From Verrucomicrobiota bacterium (GTDB taxonomy: Bacteria > Verrucomicrobiota > Verrucomicrobiia > Opitutales > Opitutaceae): a DNA stretch of 44,070 nt. The DNA lies in the NCBI GenBank assembly GCA_030604905.1, contig JAUVVA010000019.1, positions 1 to 44,070 of the forward strand, written 5' to 3'. Positions 35,277 through 42,682 of the stretch are shown here, one piece after another. The number at the start of each line of letters is the position of its first letter. Positions within the stretch are counted from its first letter, which is position 1. A program made the position numbers and the translations under genes. A model generated the notes under the pieces. The model was not told the DNA's origin, did no database searches, and worked only from the letters and a program-made list of their open reading frames with translations.

Positions 35277-38062
35277 TGGGCGGAGGGAAGTTCCAGAATG
35301 AAGCGGCTGCCTTGGCCGGGCATCGAGGTGAAGCTCACCCCGCCGCCCATGCGTTCGGCCGCCCGGCGCACCACCGCAAGCCCGATGCCGGTGCCCTCGT
35401 ATTCGGTGTGGAAGCGCTCGAACATGCCAAAAATCTTCCCGCGGGCGGACTCCGCCACGCCGATGCCGTTGTCCTGCACATGCAGGCGCGCACGCCCCTC
35501 GATCGTCTCCCCCTCCACGACCACGCGGGGCCGCACGCCGGGCGCGACAAATTTGACCGCGTTGCCCAGCAGGTTTGACACGCACTGCACCAGCGCGGCC
35601 TCGTTGCCGAGCACGCGCGGCAGGCGCCCCCGCACCACGATGTCGGCCCGCGAGACGTGGAACTGCGGGTAGCTCTCCACCACGCCCTCCACCAGCGCCT
35701 GCATGTCGACCGGCAAGAGCGGCAACTCCATCCGCGAGGCGCGACTGTAGACCAGCACGTCCTGCGTCAGCCGGTCCATGCGCCGCGCCGCGCCGATGAT
35801 GCGCCGGAGGTAATCGTGTCCCTCCGGCCCGAGCCGCTCGCCGCACTCCTCCGCAAGCAACTCGCCAAAGCTCGTCATCGCCCGCAGCGGCGCCCGCAGA
35901 TCGTGCGAGATGCTGTAGGAAAAGCCTTCCAGCTCGGCGACCGTCTCGCGCAACCGCGCCGTGCGCTCCGCCACCTGCCGCTCCAGCTCGGCCCGGCGCT
36001 CCGCCAGGGTCTCGCGCGCCTTCACCAGCTCGGTGATGTCGACGATCGTGCCGAGAAACCGCCGCGGCCGCGCATCCTCGAAATACACCCGACCGCTCGC
36101 GCGCAGCCAGCGGTCTCCCTCGCCCACGCGATACTCCTCGTCGTAGGCGCCGCCCTCGCCCGCCCGCAGCGCGCGCCGCACCGCCTCGTCCACCCTCGCC
36201 CTGTCCTCCGCGTGCACCCGGTTGAGAAAGCTTTGATAGTCGTCTCGCCCGCCCTCGGGCACGCCGAGCAGGTCGCGCCCGCGCTGGTTCCAGATCACGC
36301 GGTCCCCGGCGAGATCGTAGTCGAAGGTGCCCAGCCGGGCCGCGTCGATCGTCGCGCGCAGGCGCTCCTCGCTCTCGTGGATCTTCCGCTCGGCCTCCGC
36401 CACCGCCATCTCGCTGCGGGCCCGCTCCACCAGCGGCCACACCCGCGCCATCACCGTCTCCACCAGGACGAGCTCCGCCGCATTCCAGCTGCGCGCGCCG
36501 ACGGCCCGCAGCCGCAGCGAAGCGATCCAGCGACCGTCCCGGCCGAAGGGCGCGATCACCCACGCTCCCTCGCCGTCCCGTCGCGTCACCCGCTGCGAAT
36601 CCGCGCTCTCCCTCTCCACCTCCGTCCACTCCGCATCCGGATCCGTCGGCGCGGTCTCCACCCCGGAGCATCGCCAGCGCAACTCGCACCCGGCCCGCCT
36701 CAGGCCCTCGCCCATGCGGAAAAAGCCGCACTCGGCGAGGCCCAGATGGGCGCCGAGGCCGGAGGCCGCGGCGGCCAGGATCTGCATCGGGTCGGACACC
36801 GTGGACAGCGCCTCGTTCAACCCGTTGAGAAACCGCAGATCGAGGTCGGCGCGTTTGCGCTCGTCGATGTCGATCTGGATGCCCGCCATCCGGCGCGGCC
36901 GCCCGCGCGGCGAGTAGGTGCAGCGCCACTTGCCTTCAAACCAGCGCCGCTCGCCGCTCGGCAGCACCACGCGAAACTCGTGGGAAAACTCCTCCGCCCG
37001 GCGCAGGAAACAAGCCCGCAAGCGCGCCTCCAGCTCCGCCGCGTCCTCCCCTTCCAGACGCAGCAGCCAGGCGCGATAGGTTTTGCGAAACTCGCCCGGC
37101 TCCAGCCCGTAGAGCACCTCCAGCTCCGGCGAACACTGCACCTGGCCGGAGGGGATGTCCCACTCGAAGGTCCCGATCCGCCCGGCGCGCAAGGCCATCT
37201 CCAGGTGGCGCCGCCCGCGCTCCAGGCTCTCGCGCTCCTCGCGTTCGTCGGTGATGTCGATCACCGAGCCCACGGAGCCGACATAGGCTCCGTGCAGCAT
37301 GCGCGGGGACACGGTGTCGAGCATCCAGCGGTGGACCCCGTCGTGGCGCCGTAGACGGTAGTCGAGCCGGCCCCCGGCGCGCGAGGCCACCATCGCGGCA
37401 AACTCGATCCTCACCCGCTCGCGGTCCTCCGGGTGCACGGCGTCGATCCAGCCGTGGCCCATCGCCTGCCCGCGGGCCTGGCCGGTGAATTCGAACCAGC
37501 GCTCGTTCAGGTAGGAACAGGCGCCGTCCTCCTCGCAGAACCAGAAGATGAAGGGCGAATGCTCCGCCACGTGCCGGAAGCGCTCCTCGCTCTCGCGCAG
37601 GCGCGCCGCCGCCTCGCTGCGTTCGCTCGCGCGGCCGAGATGGATGCGCAGGCGCGCCCGCAGCTCGCGCGGCGTGAGCGGCTTTTCACAGTAGTCGTCG
37701 GCCGCTTCGATCTCCGCCTCGTCGCCGCCCGGACCGACCAAGACCACCGGCGGGCAACGAAGGCCCAGCTCGGCGCGCAGCCGCGCCGTCCAGGCACCGC
37801 CCTCGCGCCCGCCTTCGCCGCCCGGCAATCCGGCCGCCGCAAAAATCACCCGCGGGCTCCCGCCTCGCAAGGCCTCGAGCGCCGCCGCCGGATCGGCAAA
37901 CACCGCCACGTCGCAATGCGCCGACAAAGCCCCCCGCACGAGATCGCCAAACGCCGGATCCCCGTCGACCACGCACACCCCCGCCCGCCGCGCCTGCTCG
38001 CCGGCCGCCGAAGGCGGCGGCACGGAAGAACGCAGGACGAGCGACTCGATGGGGAGCTTCAC
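35273..38062 (-). CDS. Multi-PAS/GAF histidine kinase with degenerate N-terminal receiver
   Basis: A 929-residue cytoplasmic kinase. Domains: receiver-like 28-143; PAS 155-275 (ESEERFRHVAEHSPFIFWFCEEDGACSYLN); PAS 285-402; GAF 415-548 (GLGAHLGLAECGFFRM); PAS 565-678; coiled coil 680-712; HisKA with His720 in FSYSISHDLRAPLRAMTSF; HATPase about 820-928 (NLLGNAVKF, QDNGIGV, GTGIGLAVVRR). In the receiver, VVDGDPAFGDL lacks the second acidic residue, and the acceptor position reads FAAAGLPG (Ala76), so it cannot be phosphorylated in the usual way; Lys127 (EKPL) remains. The start is a GTG (38060-38062). It lies between two stand-alone receivers in the phytochrome operon, 66 bp after the first. Confidence 0.93.
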   Translation of the reverse strand: MKLPIESLVLRSSVPPPSAAGEQARRAGVCVVDGDPAFGDLVRGALSAHCDVAVFADPAAALEALRGGSPRVIFAAAGLPGGEGGREGGAWTARLRAELGLRCPPVVLVGPGGDEAEIEAADDYCEKPLTPRELRARLRIHLGRASERSEAAARLRESEERFRHVAEHSPFIFWFCEEDGACSYLNERWFEFTGQARGQAMGHGWIDAVHPEDRERVRIEFAAMVASRAGGRLDYRLRRHDGVHRWMLDTVSPRMLHGAYVGSVGSVIDITDEREERESLERGRRHLEMALRAGRIGTFEWDIPSGQVQCSPELEVLYGLEPGEFRKTYRAWLLRLEGEDAAELEARLRACFLRRAEEFSHEFRVVLPSGERRWFEGKWRCTYSPRGRPRRMAGIQIDIDERKRADLDLRFLNGLNEALSTVSDPMQILAAAASGLGAHLGLAECGFFRMGEGLRRAGCELRWRCSGVETAPTDPDAEWTEVERESADSQRVTRRDGEGAWVIAPFGRDGRWIASLRLRAVGARSWNAAELVLVETVMARVWPLVERARSEMAVAEAERKIHESEERLRATIDAARLGTFDYDLAGDRVIWNQRGRDLLGVPEGGRDDYQSFLNRVHAEDRARVDEAVRRALRAGEGGAYDEEYRVGEGDRWLRASGRVYFEDARPRRFLGTIVDITELVKARETLAERRAELERQVAERTARLRETVAELEGFSYSISHDLRAPLRAMTSFGELLAEECGERLGPEGHDYLRRIIGAARRMDRLTQDVLVYSRASRMELPLLPVDMQALVEGVVESYPQFHVSRADIVVRGRLPRVLGNEAALVQCVSNLLGNAVKFVAPGVRPRVVVEGETIEGRARLHVQDNGIGVAESARGKIFGMFERFHTEYEGTGIGLAVVRRAAERMGGGVSFTSMPGQGSRFILELPSAQ

Positions 38063-38128
38063 GATCGGGGCGGAGGATTTTTTTCGGGAAAAGGCGAGGA
38101 GGACGGGGGCGCGGGGGACACGCGGGCA

Positions 38129-38578
38129 TCAACCCTTCAGGCGCACCGAGCCCGGGGGCGGCTCGTTGATCACCGCCCAGAAGACGCCGAGGTCGCGGAT
38201 CGCCTCGAGAAAATCGACGAACTCGATCGGCTTCACCACGTAGGCGTTGACCCCGAGCGCATAGCTGCGCGCCACGTCGGTCTGCTCGCGCGAGGCGGTG
38301 AGCATCACCACCGGCAGGTTCTCCAGCTCGGGCTCCTTGCGGATCAGGTCGAGCAGCTCCACCCCGTCGATCTTGGGCAGCTTGAGGTCGAGCAACACGA
38401 CCGCGGGATTGCCCTTGGGACGATCGGCGTAGACGCCCTGGCGCGTCAGGTAGTGCCAGGCCTCCTCGCCGTTTCGCGTCACCACGACCTCGTTGGCGAG
38501 GCGGGTGCGGGCGAGCGCGCGCAGCGAGAGGTCGAGATCGCGCGGGTTGTCTTCTACGAGCAGGATCGGTTTAAGCAT
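38129..38578 (-). CDS. Rcp1-like response regulator (first of the phytochrome cluster)
   Basis: A 149-residue stand-alone receiver closely resembling cyanobacterial Rcp1, the partner of phytochrome Cph1. ILLVEDNPRDLDLSLRALAR contains the acidic pocket; Asp64 in VVLLDLKLPKIDG is the acceptor; VVMLTASREQTD carries the Thr, and YVVKPIEF the Lys. DLGVFWAVINEPPP at the end is typical of the Rcp1 family. Its start overlaps the bphP stop by 8 bp (38571-38578), so translation is coupled. It has no output domain. It is the expected phosphoacceptor of the bacteriophytochrome. Confidence 0.94.
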   Translation of the reverse strand: MLKPILLVEDNPRDLDLSLRALARTRLANEVVVTRNGEEAWHYLTRQGVYADRPKGNPAVVLLDLKLPKIDGVELLDLIRKEPELENLPVVMLTASREQTDVARSYALGVNAYVVKPIEFVDFLEAIRDLGVFWAVINEPPPGSVRLKG

Positions 38579-40850
38579 ACAAGGGATTGGATGGAGAGGG
38601 TGTCTTGGGAAGGGAGAAGGAGAAGGTGGCGCCCGCGCCCGGACGGCCCTCGGCCCACACGCGCCCGCCGTGGCGCATGATCACACGACGCACGCTGGCC
38701 AGCCCGATGCCCGCGCCCTCGAACTCGTCCCAGTCGTGCAAACGCTGGAACATGCCGAAAAGCTTCTCCGTGTAGCGCGGATCGAAGCCCACGCCGTTGT
38801 CGCTCACGTGCACCACATGCTCCGCGGCGGTCTCCTCGGACCGCAGCCCGATGATCGCGAGCTCGCGCGGACGGGTGAACTTGACCGCGTTTTCCAGCAG
38901 GTTTTGCAGCGCCCGGCGCAGCATGGACTGGTCGCCGTGCACGCTCGGCAGCGGCTCGACGCGCCACTCGACCCGGCGCGTCTCCGGCTCGATCTTGAGC
39001 AGGCGGATCACCTCGGCCGCGAGTCCGTCCAGGGCCACCTCGCTGATCACCATCTCCACCCGCCCCATGCGGGAGAAGCCGAGGATGTTGTCCACCAGCT
39101 GCCCCGCGTAGCGCGAGCCGTCGAGCACATGCCCGAGGAACTCCAGCCCCTCCGCGTCGAGCAGGTGGCCCTTGTCGGCCTTGAGCAGCTCGGCGTAGCC
39201 GCGGATATGGCGGAAGGGCGCGCGCAAATCGTGCGAGACGGTGTAGGAAAAGTTCTCCAGCTCGCGGTTGGTGCGCGTGAGCTCCTCGCTCAGCCGCGCC
39301 AGGCGCTCCGCCCCGCGCAGCACGATGTCGACCACCGCGACGCGAAACTCGCGGGCGGTCTCGATCTCGGCCGCCGACCAGGGCCGCGAACGCCCGCGCA
39401 CCAGCTCGCGCCAGCTCTCGAAGCTCTTGCGCGGGTGCAGGCGCTCCGTCGGCGTCGTCCCGGGCGCCACCGACTTGGTGGGATCTCCGCCCCAGGTCAC
39501 CGTCTGCACCAACTCGGGGCGAAACCAGAGCACCCAGCTGCGCCGCAGGCGCGAGATCGAGAGCGCGAGCAGGCCGCTCGCCTCCACGGCGTGCGCCCCC
39601 GCGGCGGGAAAATCCCGTGCCAGCGAATCGCTCGCCACCACATCCTCCTCACCCCGCGCATCCAGCCATTCGACGAGCGCGAGCAGCTGCGGCGCCGCGG
39701 GCCTGCGTCCATAGCCCGCCACCCGGCCGTCCTCCACCACCGCCGCGCCCTCGGCGCCGACCAGACGCAGCAGATCCTCGCGCACCGAGTCGATACCCTC
39801 GAGCAGCCGCTCATGCCGCGCCAGACCCGCCACCACCGGAGTCAGGATCGCCTGCAACCGGGTGCGCTGCGCGAGCCCCTCGGCCTGCTCCCGCGCCGCG
39901 AGCTGGAGCGAGAGCGCCTGCGCGAAAAGCGCGCAGGCCCAGCGCGCCGCGAAGGGCACGCGCCGCGGCTCGGCGTTGTGACAGGAAACGAGGCCCCAAA
40001 GCCGACCCTCGCGCATCAGCGAGATCGAAAACGAGGCGCCCGTGCCCATGTTGCGCATGTATTCGCGGTGCACGGGCGAAACGCTCCGCAACGTCGCCAG
40101 GCTCAGATCGAGCGGCGGCTCGTCGCGACCGGCCAGGGCGCGCAGGGGCACCGGCTCGTAGGCCGCGTCCGCGATCAGGCGCAGACGGTTCAACTCGTAG
40201 AGAGCGCGCGCCTGGCGCGGAATGTCCGAGGCGGGAAAATGCAGGCCGAGATAGGAGGGCAGCCGGTCGTTGAGATCCTCCGCCACCACCCGGCCGTTCC
40301 AGTCCGCGTCGAAGCGATACACCCGCGCGCGATCAAAGCCCGTCAACGCGCGCACCTCCCGTGCCGCGAAACCGAGCAACGCCTCCACGTCGCCCAAGGT
40401 CTCCATCTGCCCAAGCAGAGCCTCCAGGTGCCCGTGCGCATCGAGCGGCGCATCGGCCTCGGCCTGGGAAAGCTCCTCGCCCTCCACGATGATTCGCCCC
40501 CCGCGGCGGTGCGCGAGCACCGCGTAGATCGGAGCGCCGGCCCCGCCCGCGCCCGCCCAACGATCGACCAGGGTGGCGCCGCGTTCGAAGCGGACCTCTT
40601 CGGAGGCGAGGCGCACGCGACCGGCCAGATCTCCGCCGATCAACTCGTCCAGCGTCGCGCCCAGCACGCCGCGCAGCTCGCGCGAAAAGACCGCGCCGCA
40701 GTTCTCGCTCGCCTGCACCACCCGGCCGCCGGCTTCGTCGACCGCGAGCAGAAAGCCCTGGGGCTGGATGCTCCCCGCGAGGTGGATCGGCTCGCGATCA
40801 CAGGCGGAAAAATCCTCCGGGCTCGCGTGACTGTCCGCGCCGGGCCTCAC
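38571..40850 (-). CDS. bphP: Bacteriophytochrome histidine kinase
   Basis: A 759-residue red/far-red light sensor kinase. Biliverdin attaches at Cys17 in FSACDREPIHLAGSIQPQGFL (PAS), the chromophore pocket shows PASDIPRQARALY (206-211), SPVHREYMRNMG (His261) and WGLVSCHN (His291) in the GAF domain, and the PHY tongue has WFRPE and PRKSFESW (473-480). HisKA: His540 in FSYTVSHDLRAPFRHIR. HATPase: NLLENAVKFTRP, DNGVGF, EGAGIGLASVRR. The GTG start at 40850 (4-bp overlap with the heme oxygenase stop, GTGA) fits better than an in-frame upstream start at 40883, and places Cys17 near its usual position (~24 in Deinococcus). The stop overlaps the following response regulator gene by 8 bp. Confidence 0.95.
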   Translation of the reverse strand: MRPGADSHASPEDFSACDREPIHLAGSIQPQGFLLAVDEAGGRVVQASENCGAVFSRELRGVLGATLDELIGGDLAGRVRLASEEVRFERGATLVDRWAGAGGAGAPIYAVLAHRRGGRIIVEGEELSQAEADAPLDAHGHLEALLGQMETLGDVEALLGFAAREVRALTGFDRARVYRFDADWNGRVVAEDLNDRLPSYLGLHFPASDIPRQARALYELNRLRLIADAAYEPVPLRALAGRDEPPLDLSLATLRSVSPVHREYMRNMGTGASFSISLMREGRLWGLVSCHNAEPRRVPFAARWACALFAQALSLQLAAREQAEGLAQRTRLQAILTPVVAGLARHERLLEGIDSVREDLLRLVGAEGAAVVEDGRVAGYGRRPAAPQLLALVEWLDARGEEDVVASDSLARDFPAAGAHAVEASGLLALSISRLRRSWVLWFRPELVQTVTWGGDPTKSVAPGTTPTERLHPRKSFESWRELVRGRSRPWSAAEIETAREFRVAVVDIVLRGAERLARLSEELTRTNRELENFSYTVSHDLRAPFRHIRGYAELLKADKGHLLDAEGLEFLGHVLDGSRYAGQLVDNILGFSRMGRVEMVISEVALDGLAAEVIRLLKIEPETRRVEWRVEPLPSVHGDQSMLRRALQNLLENAVKFTRPRELAIIGLRSEETAAEHVVHVSDNGVGFDPRYTEKLFGMFQRLHDWDEFEGAGIGLASVRRVIMRHGGRVWAEGRPGAGATFSFSLPKTPSPSNPLYA

Positions 40851-41425
40851 ACCGCGCGCGCCTCCCGCCGCGCGACAAACCAATCGGCCAGCTTGTCGAA
40901 AGTCTCCGCGGCCGAGCGCAGGATCAGCTCATCGTTCTCCGGCGAGGAATGCCGGCTCAGCTCCACACCAAACTCGCGCCAGCGCGCGCCCACGTCCCCC
41001 TCGTAGCTCCGGAAATAACGGTCGCCCTCGCCCTCGGGCACGCCGAGCCGCTCGCGCAGATGCCGGGTGATGAACTGGCCCCCCAAGGTCGAGCCCTCGA
41101 GCACGTAGCACACGCCAAGCAGCTCCGCGCGCGTCGCGCCGGCGGGCAGTTGCGCCTCGGTGCAACGGGGCAACGCGGCGCGCGCCTCGGCGTCCAGCCC
41201 GAGACACTCCAGGTCCTTCGCCAGCCAGGGCGTTTTCTCGCGCCCCGCCCGCAGCGGATCGGCCGCCGGGAGCAACTTCGCCAGCCGCTCCTCCCAGGCC
41301 GACACGAAACCATAGAGCCCTTCAAGAAGCGCTCGGTGCTGGGCGCGACTCGCCGGCAGACCGGCAAGGGCCTCCAGTCGATCGTGGCGGGCACGGGTTT
41401 CTCTTTTCAGACGTTCGAGGAGCAT
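40847..41425 (-). CDS. bphO: Bacterial heme oxygenase (biliverdin-forming)
   Basis: A 192-residue heme oxygenase that opens haem to biliverdin, the chromophore of the phytochrome encoded next. The start MLLERLKRETRARHDRLEAL carries the proximal haem ligand, His14, in RARHDRLE; the distal helix is YVLEGSTLGGQFI. An in-frame GTG at 41452 would add nine residues. Its stop overlaps the bphP start by 4 bp (GTGA), indicating coupled translation. As first gene of the operon, it is followed by bphP, two response regulators and a second kinase. The BphO type found with phytochromes is distinct from haem-iron acquisition HemO, and the context settles it. Confidence 0.93.
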   Translation of the reverse strand: MLLERLKRETRARHDRLEALAGLPASRAQHRALLEGLYGFVSAWEERLAKLLPAADPLRAGREKTPWLAKDLECLGLDAEARAALPRCTEAQLPAGATRAELLGVCYVLEGSTLGGQFITRHLRERLGVPEGEGDRYFRSYEGDVGARWREFGVELSRHSSPENDELILRSAAETFDKLADWFVARREARAV

Positions 41426-41748
41426 GGGCGGACCGACGCCAGCAAAGCTCACGACGGAAAAAAAAGGGCGGTCGTTTCAGGAGCCCGGAGCGGCTTTGTC
41501 TATCCCGAATTCAGGTCAAATTTTAACCCCCGATCCGCCAGCCATTAGAAGGCAAAAAAAACCCGGCGCCACGACGTAAAATCGCGCTCAAATTTTGCCG
41601 GTAGTCGCTCTAAATCGACGATTTCCGTAAGGAAGCATCGGGGAGATTCCCTAAGGAATCGCTCCCCTAGGTAGAAGCCGTTCGCCCCGGCCTTGGCACC
41701 CGCTCTCGCCACCGTGGTCCAAGCCGCCATATCCTCCCCCGACTCCGA
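41426..41748. other. Divergent intergenic region between bphO and the DUF3108 gene
   Basis: 323 bp with unusually AT-rich parts (41453-41620). It contains a plausible minus-strand -10 box (TAAAAT, 41525-41520), an A8 run near 41555, a hairpin GTCG...CGAC (41604-41619), and the paired dyads at 41619-41667. A 61-codon open frame on the minus strand (41545-41730) overlaps these dyads and has no recognisable content. Confidence 0.55.
41619..41667. promoter_or_regulatory. Two near-identical 12-bp palindromes, probable operator or tandem hairpins
   Basis: TTCCGTAAGGAA (41623-41634) and TTCCCTAAGGAA (41647-41658) differ at one base and are centred 24 bp apart. Each dyad is extended by a further arm with a 2-nt 3' offset: CGAT/ATCG around the first, GGGGAG/CTCCCC around the second. 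So as RNA both fold to the same shape (lower stem, 2-nt bulge, upper stem TTCC/GGAA, NTAA loop). Confidence 0.6.
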
Positions 41749-42597
41749 ATGCGCTCCTCGCTCTTTTTAGCCGTGCTCTCCGCCTTCGCCACCTGCCTTC
41801 TCGGCGCATCGGCAAGTTACGCACAGCCCCTCGCCCTCCAACCCGGCGAGCGGCTCGACTACCGCGTGACCTGGGGCCCCCTCGGCCGCGCCGGCGATCT
41901 CTCGATCCTCGCGACCCGTGCCGGCGATTCGGCCCAGCCGCTCACCGAGGTCGTCGTGCGCACCTCCTCCGCCGGCCTCGTGCGCATGCTCTACTCCTTC
42001 GACGGCGAGGCCCGCTCCCTCTTCGACCCCGAGGACGGCCGCCTGCTCTCCGCCACCGCGACCACCCGCGCCAAACGCAAAAACACCCGCGCCACCATCA
42101 CCCTCGACCACGAGAGCGCCAGCGCCCGCTACGTCGACCACCTCGACGCCTCGCGCAACACCGAGGTCGCCCTGCCCGAGGGCCGCGCCATGGACCTCGT
42201 CACCAGCCTCGTCGAGGCCCGCGCCTGGGATCTGCGCCCCGGCGACGTGCGCGAGGTCTCCATCCTTTTCGACGACGAGTTCTACGACCTCAGCCTCCAC
42301 GCGCTCCGCTACGAGACCGTGCGCACCGAGCGAGGTCGCCGCGAGGCCCTGCTCGTAACCCCGCGCATGGACGAGAAACCCCGCGGCATCTTCAAGCGTG
42401 GCGGCGAGGTCCGCGTCTGGCTCGACCGCGCACCGCCCCACCTGCCCCTGCGCTTCGAGGTGCAGACCCGCGCCGGCACCGCCGTCGCGCTGCTCACCGA
42501 CTACCGCCCGCCCGCGGCGCCCCTCGTCGCCGCCCCCCGCGCCACCTCGCATGCTTCCTACGCGATTTCCCCTCCGGAAACGGTGAAGCAGCTTTGA
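41749..42597 (+). CDS. DUF3108-like exported protein
   Basis: A 282-residue exported protein: MRSSLFLAVLSAFATCLLGASASYAQ is a signal peptide. The body resembles DUF3108 (a beta-rich family of secreted proteins in Gram-negative bacteria): LQPGERLDYRVTWGPLGRAGDLSILA, YSFDGEARSLFDPEDGRLLSATATTR, then LVTSLVEARAWDLRPGDVREVSILFDDEFYDL, and VWLDRAPPHLPLRFEVQTRAGTAVALLTDYRP. Its function is unknown; the family may be linked to lipid or glycan export, but that is not shown here. The proline-rich C-terminal tail is low-complexity. The start fits the signal sequence. Confidence 0.78.
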   Translation: MRSSLFLAVLSAFATCLLGASASYAQPLALQPGERLDYRVTWGPLGRAGDLSILATRAGDSAQPLTEVVVRTSSAGLVRMLYSFDGEARSLFDPEDGRLLSATATTRAKRKNTRATITLDHESASARYVDHLDASRNTEVALPEGRAMDLVTSLVEARAWDLRPGDVREVSILFDDEFYDLSLHALRYETVRTERGRREALLVTPRMDEKPRGIFKRGGEVRVWLDRAPPHLPLRFEVQTRAGTAVALLTDYRPPAAPLVAAPRATSHASYAISPPETVKQL

Positions 42598-42682
42598 AAA
42601 GCGGCGGCTCAGGCGGATTTTCGGCGCCACCATCGGGGGGATTCCCTTGCGTGGTCCGCGCTCGCCCCGCCCCGCCCGCCGC

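Noticed and set aside
41550-41575. A-run followed by GGCGCC considered as a minus-strand terminator
   Set aside because: The stem is only a 6-bp palindrome and no minus-strand gene ends there.
41545-41730. 61-codon minus-strand frame in the bphO upstream region
   Set aside because: It overlaps the paired dyads and has no recognisable domain; weak start context.
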